Source: Algoriphagus machipongonensis
GTDB lineage: Bacteria > Bacteroidota > Bacteroidia > Cytophagales > Cyclobacteriaceae
Assembly (NCBI RefSeq): GCF_000166275.1
Contig: NZ_CM001023.1
Span: 1,392,501 to 1,456,500 of the forward strand
Direction of reading: 5' to 3'
Length of the DNA: 64,000 nt
Made by a program: the position numbers and the translations under genes. Under the pieces are notes generated by a model, which searched no databases, had not been told where the DNA came from, and worked only from the letters and a program-made list of their open reading frames with translations. Shown one piece after another: positions 17,412 through 26,437 of the stretch (position 1 is its first letter; the number at the start of each line of letters is the position of its first letter).

Positions 17412-18152
17412 TCACTTCTTCTCAAACATCTCTGCTGTATAATCCAATAACTCCGTTCCTCCAATTTTCCCATGGCCAGGAATTACAATCTGAGTATCCG
17501 GAAAAGCGGATTTTACTTTTTCTACCGTTGCAGACCATTCGGAAAGATTGGCATCTTCAAGATTGCCTTTTCCGGCACCAATGGCCTTGATCATGCATCC
17601 TCCAAAAATGACTTGGTCTGCAGGGACATAGGAAATGAAATTGTCTTTTGTATGCCCTTCTCCGAAAAATTGATTGACGATTTTTATACTTCCTGCTTCC
17701 AAAATCAATTTCTTTTTAAAGTCTATTTCTGGAACGGGATATCCAACTGATTTTGCCAAAGCAATGGTTTTAGCAGATGCATAGGAGTGGATTCCCTTCC
17801 TATGAAATTCATCCAACCCACCTAAGCAATCCCAATGGAAATGAGTGGCAACGACTCCTTTTACTGTCACTTGTTGCTCTTTTTCCAGCCAATTGATCAA
17901 TTCCAGACTGGCTTCCTCATTGGCAGGCGTATCGAAAACCAGAGCTTCACCTTCATTGATGACAATCATTCCATTGCATGCCACTTTTCCAAAATCATCT
18001 GTATTCAGGTAGCTGATATGTAGAAAGGTGTTTTGGCTAATTTGCTCGACCTGAAGAGATTCGGAGTTGTAGGCAAACTCCTTTTTTTGTCCAAAAACTG
18101 ATTGTTGTTGATAGACAAAAAGTAGAATTAAAAGGAAAGCCTGAGTTTTCAT
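17412..18152 (-). CDS. Subclass B1 metallo-beta-lactamase, CcrA/CfiA-like
   Basis: 246 residues with a signal peptide (AFLLILLFVYQQQSVFG). All six B1 zinc ligands are present: His104, His106 and Asp108 in THFHWDCLGG; His167 in GEGHTKDN; Cys186 in FGGCMIKA; His227 in IPGHGKIGG. Lys189, three residues after Cys186, is the substrate-carboxylate lysine of B1 enzymes. The stretch THFHWDCLGGLDEFHRKG with HSYA, and GGTELLDYT at the end, closely parallels Bacteroides CcrA (compared from memory). Known B1 enzymes hydrolyse penicillins, cephalosporins and carbapenems in the periplasm. No mobile element or resistance cassette surrounds it, so it looks intrinsic to the chromosome. Activity is inferred from the motifs. 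Confidence 0.9.
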   Translation of the reverse strand: MKTQAFLLILLFVYQQQSVFGQKKEFAYNSESLQVEQISQNTFLHISYLNTDDFGKVACNGMIVINEGEALVFDTPANEEASLELINWLEKEQQVTVKGVVATHFHWDCLGGLDEFHRKGIHSYASAKTIALAKSVGYPVPEIDFKKKLILEAGSIKIVNQFFGEGHTKDNFISYVPADQVIFGGCMIKAIGAGKGNLEDANLSEWSATVEKVKSAFPDTQIVIPGHGKIGGTELLDYTAEMFEKK

Positions 18153-18200
18153 GAAAAATTGATTTTTAGGTTTTATTTATGGTTTTTATCATCAAACAAA

Positions 18201-18228
18201 ATCCCAGCCTATTTTCATAAGCTGGGAT
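18201..18228 (-). terminator. Terminator of the 1003-residue dehydrogenase gene
   Basis: ATCCCAGC at 18201-18208 pairs with GCTGGGAT at 18221-18228 (8 base pairs, 12-base loop). On the minus strand it is followed by a T-rich run. It lies 24 bases past the gene's stop. Confidence 0.65.
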
Positions 18229-18251
18229 CAGTTTTCGGGAAATGGAACAAA

Positions 18252-21200
18252 TTACTTTCTCAAAGTCTCCAAGTAGCTGACCAAATCGACCAATTCTGTT
18301 TCAGAAAGTGGGAATTTTGGCATTAAGGACAGATCCTGCTGGGTGACGCTTTCCACATCCGCCAGTTTATAAATTTTCTGTTCACTACTTCCCACCAGTT
18401 TCACGATCAGGTCATTTTCAGTTTTGGAATTGACAATACAAGTAAATTCGGTGCCGTCTTTCAATTTTACCAGCTGGGTTTCATACCCAAAGCCCATCCC
18501 TTCGGAAGGGTTGATGATAGCGTTGAATAATCCTTCTTTGGATAGTTTATCTCCGATTTCCGAAAGGCCTGGGCCAAAATCGATTCCTTCTTCCCCGATT
18601 TTGTGACATGCCAGGCAATAGTTAGAAGCAATGGTTTTTCCGTTTTCTACGCTTCCACTGGAAGTAAGCATTTTTGATAAGTCGTAATCGCTATTGGCGG
18701 CATCCCCGAAAAACGCATTTGCTTCAGCTCGAAGGTTTCCATTCCAAGAAGAGAGCAGAATCTTTTGTGCGATGGGAAGCAAGTCTGCAGGAACTTTATC
18801 TGCCTTCACCAATTCCCATAAATAAGGCTCAGAATTGAATCCTCTGGCAGCTTCCATTGCAGCGGTTCTGATGGCTGTGGAATTTGATTCATCAGTATAA
18901 TATCCTGCCAATAACTTCGCTATGTTTTCGTTGTCAATGGTTCCAAACTTCTCGATTGCCGTAATCGTTTGGGCCTCGTCACCTTGATCAATCTCTTTTT
19001 TTATATCCTCTATTCCGTAAAGGGAAGAATAAATATTGGCGGCCATTTGTGAATGCTGGTTGTTTTCTGATTGATAAACCAATTCCTTCAACCTTTCTTT
19101 CTGGTCTTTGATCTCATATTTTCTGACGATATCAAGGAAGTCTCTATTATCAGCAATACTTCCTGCAGTTGATTTTGCCAAAGCCAATAACTCTCTGTCA
19201 GGAGAAGATGCATCGAAATTTATCTGCCTTAAAATGATCAATTGATCCTCTTCTGGTGCAGATGCGAGAAGAGATTTAAGGATTTTTGTTTTACTACTTG
19301 GCTCCTGAAAGTCCAGAGCTCTGTAATATCTCTCATTATTTCTGCCAGGCTGAGAAAGAATAATTTTCCCTAAAAGTTCTGGAGTTTCAGAACTTCTTGA
19401 TCTCCAAACAATATCTGTTGCTTCCTGGGATTTCATCCAAGTTTCATCCAAATCCGATAGATAGGCACTTAGATATTCATCCCAAAACCCATCGGCAGCG
19501 ATTCCCAATGCTTCCAAAAACCATCTGTCGCCAGACTGGTAGGAATTAGCAAGTTTCAGCCATACATCTTCATTATTTTGATATCTGATAGCAAGGGCCA
19601 CTTCTCTTCGAACTTGAATATCTTCATCTCCAGCCATTTTCATTAAGAAATCAGGGTCGTTTAACTGATTGATTCTTGATGCCCTAACTGCAGCAACGCG
19701 TATTAATGGATCAGCATCTGTGGATGCCATTTGAATATATTCATTACCATTTGGAAGTTTTGTCAACACCCAAAAAGCACGAGCTTTCATTCTTGGGTTT
19801 TGTGAAGATGTAAACAATGTTTCCAAAGCATCTTTGGCAGCGTCTCCTTTTTCCACTAAAGCCATAAATGCTTTGAAGTGGGTTGCTCGATTGGGATTTT
19901 GCAATAGCTGAACCAAAGATTCAATATTATCATAATTAGGCGCTGAAACTTTGTAATCAACTCCCTTTGGAGCTAGTCTGTAAACTCTTCCTTTATCCTG
20001 ATCGCCCATTGCATGGCCTCCAACTCCCGGGTCATACCAGTCCGAGACAAATAAGGATCCATCTGGGGCGACTGTTACATCTGATGGTCTAAACCAGTTG
20101 TCTCGGGAATTACCATCCATTAAATTTTTGATCGTAGCGGTAAAACCAGCTCCATCTTTAGATGGAATGTATGCTCTTACAATATTTGGACCTGCATCCG
20201 AATGGATGATCTGCCCCTGATAATCTTCTGGTAATAAATTTCCTTCGTACACCAAAATTCCAGTAGGTGAACCTGCAAAAGTTTGCAACATATTAGGAAC
20301 CACACCTGGGTCATTTAAATGCCAATGCCTTAGTGGAATGGAATCTTCCATATTGATCCTTCGGGTTCGCCAATCAGCTCCTGTGATCTCGTCTTTGAAG
20401 CCATAATTCCCAAAATCCATGACATAGTTGATTCTAGTAGCTCTATTACCGTCATCATCATTGTCTGACTGCCACATTCGACCATAGCTATCCACAGCGA
20501 CCTCATAATTATTTCTGAAGTTCCAAGCCAATACTTCTACATCTGATCCATCAGGATTCATTCTGAAAACCATTCCTTCTCGATAGGGTTGGGTCTGACT
20601 GTTGACAGGCCTACCCAATGGATCCAAAATCGGTGAGCCATCGGCATGATGTATACCTTTGCCCTCATTTCCATAGTTGAAATAAAGCTTTCCGTCAGGG
20701 CCAAAAGTAAATGCGTGCATGCCATGATCATGCTGTACTCCGCCCACGCCTTCGAAAAGAATTTCTTTTTTCTCCGGAACATCATCTCCATCTGCATCAG
20801 TAAATACATACACATAAGGACTAACCGATACATAAACTTTATCCCCCAATACCGCGATGCCTAATGCTGCATTGATATCATTTCCCTGATAAAAAACCTT
20901 GGACTCATCGGCCACACCATCGCCATTGGTGTCTTCCATGATCAAAATCCGATCACCTTCGGCCTTGGTAGGATTTCTTGGATTTAAATGACTTCTGTAA
21001 TTATACGCCTCCGCAATCCAAACTCTTCCACGATCATCAATGTCCATATTGGTAGGATTAATCATCATAGGCTCAGAGGCAAAAAGTGTCAATTCCAGAC
21101 GATCATCTTCTACTACAATGCCATCGATAGCATTTGTGACTGATCTTTTTTGTTCGTCAGATAGTCGAGCATATTCTTTATCTGTAATTCCTTGTTTATC

Positions 21201-21263
21201 TGGTTGGGAACATGAAAAAGTGAGTAAAACAAGGAAGGTGAATAGGTAAGTGGTTTTTTTCAT
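18252..21263 (-). CDS. Lipoprotein with dehydrogenase-type beta-propeller, HEAT-like repeats and cytochrome c domain
   Basis: 1003 residues. Lipoprotein signal with lipobox LLTFSC (Cys18). Residues about 45-430 form a PQQ/sugar-dehydrogenase-like propeller of the 'membrane-bound dehydrogenase' group common in Planctomycetes and Bacteroidota (MDIDDRGRVWIAEAYNYR, GMHAFTFGPDGKLYFNYGNE, FRPSDVTVAPDGSLFVSDWY). Loops such as DTNGDGVADE look like calcium sites. Residues about 450-850 are HEAT-like helical repeats. The C-terminal domain has one haem site CLACH with an 'L.P.MPKFPL' Met-ligand region. Likely an extracytoplasmic oxidase of a sugar or similar alcohol that passes electrons through haem c. 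It shares domain order with the 887-residue protein two genes upstream; substrate and acceptor are unknown. Confidence 0.85.
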   Translation of the reverse strand: MKKTTYLFTFLVLLTFSCSQPDKQGITDKEYARLSDEQKRSVTNAIDGIVVEDDRLELTLFASEPMMINPTNMDIDDRGRVWIAEAYNYRSHLNPRNPTKAEGDRILIMEDTNGDGVADESKVFYQGNDINAALGIAVLGDKVYVSVSPYVYVFTDADGDDVPEKKEILFEGVGGVQHDHGMHAFTFGPDGKLYFNYGNEGKGIHHADGSPILDPLGRPVNSQTQPYREGMVFRMNPDGSDVEVLAWNFRNNYEVAVDSYGRMWQSDNDDDGNRATRINYVMDFGNYGFKDEITGADWRTRRINMEDSIPLRHWHLNDPGVVPNMLQTFAGSPTGILVYEGNLLPEDYQGQIIHSDAGPNIVRAYIPSKDGAGFTATIKNLMDGNSRDNWFRPSDVTVAPDGSLFVSDWYDPGVGGHAMGDQDKGRVYRLAPKGVDYKVSAPNYDNIESLVQLLQNPNRATHFKAFMALVEKGDAAKDALETLFTSSQNPRMKARAFWVLTKLPNGNEYIQMASTDADPLIRVAAVRASRINQLNDPDFLMKMAGDEDIQVRREVALAIRYQNNEDVWLKLANSYQSGDRWFLEALGIAADGFWDEYLSAYLSDLDETWMKSQEATDIVWRSRSSETPELLGKIILSQPGRNNERYYRALDFQEPSSKTKILKSLLASAPEEDQLIILRQINFDASSPDRELLALAKSTAGSIADNRDFLDIVRKYEIKDQKERLKELVYQSENNQHSQMAANIYSSLYGIEDIKKEIDQGDEAQTITAIEKFGTIDNENIAKLLAGYYTDESNSTAIRTAAMEAARGFNSEPYLWELVKADKVPADLLPIAQKILLSSWNGNLRAEANAFFGDAANSDYDLSKMLTSSGSVENGKTIASNYCLACHKIGEEGIDFGPGLSEIGDKLSKEGLFNAIINPSEGMGFGYETQLVKLKDGTEFTCIVNSKTENDLIVKLVGSSEQKIYKLADVESVTQQDLSLMPKFPLSETELVDLVSYLETLRK

Positions 21264-21389
21264 TTTGGGCTAGCTTTTGGCAATTTTATTCGGATAAAAA
21301 TCCAAATTCTAAAGTAATCTTTTGAGATTATTGAACCAATCAACTATTAAAATATTATCAGGTTTGAAAACCAAAGAATAAAAAAAATA

Positions 21390-21526
21390 GGCTATCTCAA
21401 ATAGCTAGTTTATGTCAGACTGAGCGCACCTGCCTAAGGGTAGGTAGGAAGTCGGAGTCTAATTTAACCTAAGAAAGTTGCAATTCGACTCCGCTCAATG
21501 TGACAAATAGCTAAAAGGAGATAACC
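21390..21526. repeat. MITE-like palindromic element
   Basis: Imperfect terminal inverted repeats of about 35 bases: the left arm 21390-21426 (GGCTATCTC...TGTCAGACTGAGCG) matches the complement of the right arm 21492-21526 (CGCTCAATGTGACA...GGAGATAACC). Nested hairpins lie inside (CCTGCCTA with TAGGTAGG; CGGAGTC with GACTCCG). It has no coding capacity. A related core, TGTCAGGCTGAGC, recurs at 57434-57446, which marks it as a dispersed family. Confidence 0.65.
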
Positions 21527-21553
21527 TTTTTCCACTATTTCTTAAGGCGTATA

Positions 21554-23347
21554 TTATGTCAAGGAAGGCTTCAATACTTTGAGTTCTTCTTGAATACTTA
21601 CCAGTTGCTCCTTCATTTTTAATATGATTTCTTCAGTTTCCCACTGAAATGAAGCCAAAAGCTTTTGGTAGTAATCAATTCCCATCTCTAGATTTTCTTG
21701 GAATTTGACAAGGTAATTTTCTTGTTTTGTGCTTGGACTGGCAATGAATTTCTGAAATTCATTTTTTAAATGACTTGCATAGAGCTGGGCTTCTTTCACA
21801 AATACATGCGGACGATCAGAGTCAAGATTCAGGTTTAGTTTCCCATAAATATGTGCCGCCATTTCCTTGAGACTAAATGTCCCTTTAAAATAGGCCAAGT
21901 TGGGACCAGGGCAAATAGTAACAGCGTTTAGGTTTCGTCTTGGGGTATTTCCACTGGAGAGGATAGCCGAAGCACTTAAACCTTCGCAAAGACAGTCTTT
22001 TTCAGCTACCTCATTCCATTCCTTTTTGCTGATTTCACCTTGTTGCAGTTGCTTGTTTTTAAGGTTTTGATACTGTCTGGAGGCGGTGCAAATAGGTTTC
22101 TCTGTAAATTCAGTGCTGAATGATAAGAACTTCTTATAGCATGGACTACCTGGCCTGTTTTTCTCTAGTCTTTCTTTTCGCTGCTGCTCTCCACTACTGT
22201 TTCTAAGATTGTTAAATGGAACGCCCAAAGGGGAAGCATGGCTAAGGTAAAAGTCAGATTTCTTAGCTTTCAATAACCTATGTAAAGTGTCTTCATCCAC
22301 TGAAGTTGCTTCAGGAACCAGCAGGAAAGGACTTCCCCAACCGGTTCCATCTAATTGATAATAATTTCTCAAGAAGCTGTCTTCTTGAGCGTTTCCAATT
22401 CCTCCTTGGTAAGTGATTTTAAATTGGGCCAGCTGCTCTGGAAAAGAAAGACCTTTTTCTGAAATTGCTTTTTGGTAGACCTCAGATAGGCTGTTTTTTA
22501 ATTCTTCTTTTTTTGATTTGAATTCCTCCAGTATGGGGCCGATCAGAAAGCCGTCTGTAGCAAAAGCATGGCCTCCACAGTTCAGTCCGGATTCTATCCT
22601 AAATTCAGAAACCCAAAGCCCTTTTTTCGCAAGGAATTTTCCCTGAATCAAAGCAGAACGATAGTCCGAAACTTTTAATATGATTTTCTTTTGGGCAGGT
22701 TTACCGTCTATTGGGAAAAAGGATTCAAATTGCTCTGCATAACTGTATAAAGCAGGGTTTAGGCCTGCTGAGAACACTACAGAACTATTCAGCTTACTTT
22801 TTGCAAAACCCCTTAATGCAGAAAGAGCATCAGAGAATTCACGAGGTAAAGTGGAGCCGTTTTTATCATAATTTAATTTATCCACCTTGGTCATGATATT
22901 GACATCGATGGCTCCCGGTTGGATCCACTTGATAAGGCTTTCAAACTTCTTACGTTTAAGATCAGCCGGAGACTTCACAAAATCTTGGTATAGCTCATTT
23001 AAGGGGTGGCTTTTGGGGAGTAGTTCAATGTAATTTTGTAAAAGAGCTGGATTCTCCAATCCCTTATGATGAATCTCCAGGATTTGTTGATCAACGATAT
23101 CCTTGGTCAGATTTAGAAATGCTGTAATTCGCTTAGCACGATAGTCATCCTCTTTTTCAGAAATAGATTGAAAAGGGAAGTTGAATTTATCTGAATAGAT
23201 TTTCCGCATGTCTTCCAATAGGTGGTCATCCATAATGGATATCACACTTGAAATACCATATTGAGCCACTTTTATAGGGCTGTCAACAGTAAATCCCAAT
23301 CCCATCACTGGGATATGGAAAGAATGGGGAGATGTTGCTTGGATCAT
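21554..23347 (-). CDS. Conserved protein of unknown function, possible flavin TIM barrel
   Basis: 597 residues from the ATG at 23347; the upstream ATG at 23374 would add nine basic residues and looks less likely. No signal peptide. HIPVMGLGFTVDSPIKVAQY near the start, ESGLNCGGHAFATDG at about 252-266, and TYQGGIGNAQED with TGWGSPFLLVPEAT at about 312-348 recall the FMN-binding barrel of nitronate monooxygenases ('GG' phosphate loop), but the match is weak. The C-terminal third has cysteines at about 403, 420, 452, 454 and 479, including KDCLCEG and ICPGPN, which may bind metal. It sits between two secreted haem dehydrogenase genes on the same strand, with gaps above 170 bases. I do not recognise it with certainty. 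Confidence 0.7.
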   Translation of the reverse strand: MIQATSPHSFHIPVMGLGFTVDSPIKVAQYGISSVISIMDDHLLEDMRKIYSDKFNFPFQSISEKEDDYRAKRITAFLNLTKDIVDQQILEIHHKGLENPALLQNYIELLPKSHPLNELYQDFVKSPADLKRKKFESLIKWIQPGAIDVNIMTKVDKLNYDKNGSTLPREFSDALSALRGFAKSKLNSSVVFSAGLNPALYSYAEQFESFFPIDGKPAQKKIILKVSDYRSALIQGKFLAKKGLWVSEFRIESGLNCGGHAFATDGFLIGPILEEFKSKKEELKNSLSEVYQKAISEKGLSFPEQLAQFKITYQGGIGNAQEDSFLRNYYQLDGTGWGSPFLLVPEATSVDEDTLHRLLKAKKSDFYLSHASPLGVPFNNLRNSSGEQQRKERLEKNRPGSPCYKKFLSFSTEFTEKPICTASRQYQNLKNKQLQQGEISKKEWNEVAEKDCLCEGLSASAILSSGNTPRRNLNAVTICPGPNLAYFKGTFSLKEMAAHIYGKLNLNLDSDRPHVFVKEAQLYASHLKNEFQKFIASPSTKQENYLVKFQENLEMGIDYYQKLLASFQWETEEIILKMKEQLVSIQEELKVLKPSLT

Positions 23348-23465
23348 GTTATTCCTTCTGAGTTGAAGCTTCAAATGTACAAGTGATACAAGCTCAAAAG
23401 GTGTTTTTCGGTCTGGTATTGATCAGACCTTGAGATGATCTTTGTCAGCTTTTTTTTGCAAGAAA

Positions 23466-23499
23466 AAAGCACAAACCAACAATTGTCGATTTGTGCTTT
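23466..23499 (-). terminator. Terminator of the 887-residue dehydrogenase gene
   Basis: AAAGCACAAA at 23466-23475 pairs perfectly with TTTGTGCTTT at 23490-23499. On the minus strand the stem is followed by TTTTTTCTTGC. It lies 25 bases past the stop. Confidence 0.75.
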
Positions 23500-23524
23500 G
23501 AGTTTAAGGTTGCGTTAATACGCT

Positions 23525-26188
23525 TTATTTCTGCTGCTGAAGGTAAGTCACTAAAGAAGCGAGTTCTTCAAAAGAAAGTGAATTTGCTAAGCCTGCTGGC
23601 ATTATTGAGTTTTCCAGTTCTTTTCGGCTTTTGATGTTTTTCTTTTCTAAAGTGGTTGCCTTTCCTGTGATATCTCTTAAAGTCAATTCATCAGCAGATT
23701 CAGCTGTGATAAAGCCCATGTAAGATTTATCGTCATTGGTTTGGATCATGAAAGAGGCGAAGCCTTGAGAAATTGAAGCATTTGGCTTCATGATGGATTC
23801 AGTAATTTGATCACGGTTCATGATAGACCCGATTTGACCCATGAAAGGACCTTTCATTACCTGTCCTTTTTCTATGCTATGGCAAGCAATACAACCCTGA
23901 CTTGTGAATAGGGCTTTACCTTTTACAGGATCTCCCTTGATATCGGCAACGGCCAAGATCACATCTTCAATGGAAGCCTCACCCACTTGTCCTTTTTTGT
24001 TTTTAATCGCATCTAAATCCACATTAGGATCTTCTTCCACGATTAATTCTTCAGATACTGTGCCCAATTCTGAGATCTCCATTCTGTGACGATCATTTAG
24101 GCCCGCAAAGAAATTTTTCTTCGATGGGTTGGAGTTTTCATACTCCTGAACCAAGAAACTCTTGATTTTTTCAGAAGATTCCCATGTGATTCCCTTGTAA
24201 TAGGGTCCATGTGTATCTGGTCGAGTGCTCCACCACCAGCTTCCGTCATATGGAGCTTCTTCCATATACAATCTGGAAAGAGTAGTTAAAATCTCATCTT
24301 TTAGCTCTTGATCGCTACTTGACTCATAAGCATTCATCAATCCTTCTACCGCTTTAGGATCATGCATATATCTCAAAGTCCACAGAGCCAATTTCGGATT
24401 GGTATCAATTGCATTTACAGCTGCATCTACAGCGTCTAATTCAACAAGAGATTTTACTGCTAAGTGAGATAAAATGATATCTGAGTTTGGAGTTGCATGA
24501 GGACCTTCAGTTCCTGGAGCAGGAATTTTAGCCGAAGAAGGAACTTGGATTTCTAAAAGTTTTTCTGCTGCATCCAGTTTGCCTAATCTTCCTAATCCAA
24601 CAATTGCAGCTGCCTGAACTCTCGGGTTGGCATCATGAACTGCTGCTAAGTAAGGCTCCACAGGAACACTTCCAAGGCAAGATTTTCTATCTGTTAATGC
24701 TCTCAAAGCAAATTCCCGAATCTTATCTTCTTCGCTAAGTTTTAACAAAGACTCCACTCCGCTTTCACACGCTATCTGAGCATAGGTATAAATACCTGCT
24801 ACACGATTTTGCAAGGGTAGTGATTGATCTTGAGCAATGTTTAATGCTGCCATTGCTGCTTCATCGGCAGGTCTTTTCAAAAGTTCTTGTTGTGCGTGGA
24901 ATCTTGTCACTGAATTACCTGCTTTCAAAAGTTCTCCTAATGCTTCTACTGAGGCAGCCTTTAAATCAGGGAAAGCTTCATATTCGAAATCATTTGGCAA
25001 AACTTTTACTACATATCCTTTGTCTGGGCTACCTCTATAGCCAGCTCCATCCCATGCAGCCAAGTACATTCTTCCTGATCCATCTACATCTACATCGGTG
25101 ATCTGAGAAAGTTTGATGAAGTTTTCATCTTCCTGTGTAAAGCCTGGCCCATCCATCGTGACACGGTGGATAAATAATTCGCTTTTACCCCAGTCAGACA
25201 TCATAGGAACATGATTGTATTCTGTAGGCCATCTATCATCATCCATAAAGTAGCTTCCAGTTCCAGAACCTCCACCAAGGTCTGCAAGAGCAGGAATGAT
25301 TTCATCTGTGAAATTTTTGAATAAGCTTGGGTATCCATATTCACCACTTTGAACGTAGTGGATAAACCTAATATTCCAGCCCCCACCGTCATTGGTATTA
25401 CCTCGAGTATAAATATTCATGAAGGGGTCGATGGCAACGTCATAGATATTTCTGGTTCCATGAGCATAGACTTCCATTTCGGTTCCATCAGGTCTAACTC
25501 TGACAATTCCTCCGCCTAGCATGGTCATTTTTTTGCCAGATCTATCTTCTGCTTCATGAAAACCAAAGTCCCCAACTGCTACATAAATCCAACCATCGAT
25601 TCCCATTCGGATACCGTTTGTGGCATGGTCAGTACCTCTACTTCTAAGAGAGGCAGGTGAACAAATGTTCTTGATTAGCGGAATAGACGGACCATCTGCT
25701 ACTCCATCATTGTCTTTATCTACAAACTCCACCAAGTCCATTCTGTCTGCCTCACCAGTTGTTTCATTGAAGACAGTGTGAAGCACAAACACTTGATCTC
25801 CCACAGGCATGATACCTCTCGGATTATCTGCTTTTGCAAATTCTGTATGGGTCTCGTAAACGCCATCATTATCCTTATCTATCAGCTTGACGATGCTGCC
25901 TTTTCCAGGTTCTTTTCCCAACGATCCCATCATGTCCACGCCGACGAAAATTTCTCCTTGTGGGCTTACCGCCAAACAAGCAGGGCTTGGGACAATGTCA
26001 GATCCAGCAATGGTAGTAATATTCAATGAAGTACTATCAGTTATTACTGAGCTAGGGTCAAATCCGGCTGGAGTATAATATTCCTTAAGTTCAGCTATAT
26101 CAACTGTGGTAGAAGGCTTGTATTTGGAGCATCCGAATAGGGCTGTAAAGGCCAAAATGCTTGCAAATGGAATTTTTATTTTAGTCAT
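23525..26188 (-). CDS. Lipoprotein with dehydrogenase-type beta-propeller, HEAT repeats and cytochrome c domain
   Basis: 887 residues, lipobox ALFGCSK (Cys20). The propeller at about 55-400 has CLAVSPQGEIFVGVDMMGSL, GIRMGIDGWIYVAVGDFGF, TRNIYDVAIDPFMNIYTRGN and ITDVDVDGSGRMYLAAW; the loops DKDNDGVYE and DKDNDGVAD look like calcium sites. HEAT repeats span about 410-620 (NPRVQAAAIVGLGRLGKLDA). The C-terminal cytochrome domain has the haem motif CIACH and a Met in ELENSIMPAGLANSL as likely axial ligand. Same architecture as the 1003-residue protein but divergent, so an old duplication or a paired system. It is the first gene after SusD, which suggests it acts on a nutrient imported or bound by the SusCD complex. 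Substrate unknown. Confidence 0.85.
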   Translation of the reverse strand: MTKIKIPFASILAFTALFGCSKYKPSTTVDIAELKEYYTPAGFDPSSVITDSTSLNITTIAGSDIVPSPACLAVSPQGEIFVGVDMMGSLGKEPGKGSIVKLIDKDNDGVYETHTEFAKADNPRGIMPVGDQVFVLHTVFNETTGEADRMDLVEFVDKDNDGVADGPSIPLIKNICSPASLRSRGTDHATNGIRMGIDGWIYVAVGDFGFHEAEDRSGKKMTMLGGGIVRVRPDGTEMEVYAHGTRNIYDVAIDPFMNIYTRGNTNDGGGWNIRFIHYVQSGEYGYPSLFKNFTDEIIPALADLGGGSGTGSYFMDDDRWPTEYNHVPMMSDWGKSELFIHRVTMDGPGFTQEDENFIKLSQITDVDVDGSGRMYLAAWDGAGYRGSPDKGYVVKVLPNDFEYEAFPDLKAASVEALGELLKAGNSVTRFHAQQELLKRPADEAAMAALNIAQDQSLPLQNRVAGIYTYAQIACESGVESLLKLSEEDKIREFALRALTDRKSCLGSVPVEPYLAAVHDANPRVQAAAIVGLGRLGKLDAAEKLLEIQVPSSAKIPAPGTEGPHATPNSDIILSHLAVKSLVELDAVDAAVNAIDTNPKLALWTLRYMHDPKAVEGLMNAYESSSDQELKDEILTTLSRLYMEEAPYDGSWWWSTRPDTHGPYYKGITWESSEKIKSFLVQEYENSNPSKKNFFAGLNDRHRMEISELGTVSEELIVEEDPNVDLDAIKNKKGQVGEASIEDVILAVADIKGDPVKGKALFTSQGCIACHSIEKGQVMKGPFMGQIGSIMNRDQITESIMKPNASISQGFASFMIQTNDDKSYMGFITAESADELTLRDITGKATTLEKKNIKSRKELENSIMPAGLANSLSFEELASLVTYLQQQK

Positions 26189-26384
26189 GCTAAAATGGAA
26201 TCGGGTTACTGTAATATTTTAATGCTAATTTTCTAACCTTCAAATATAGACGTTTGGATATCTTTTCGCCTTACATTGAAGTGATTCATTCAGTTTTTGA
26301 GGGGGTATTTTTGATAAACGGGCGAATAAACTATTGAAAAAATGCCTAAGCTTATAGGGGACGTTTGGTTTCTTTGTCCTAAAC

Positions 26385-26422
26385 AAAATAGGGCTTCCAT
26401 TATTTTATGGAAGCCCTATTTT
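26385..26422 (-). terminator. Terminator of the SusC-SusD unit
   Basis: A perfect 16-base-pair stem: AAAATAGGGCTTCCAT at 26385-26400 and its complement at 26407-26422, loop of six. It lies 16 bases past the SusD stop and separates SusCD transcription from the dehydrogenase gene downstream. Confidence 0.85.
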
Positions 26423-26437
26423 TATAAGTATTAATGG

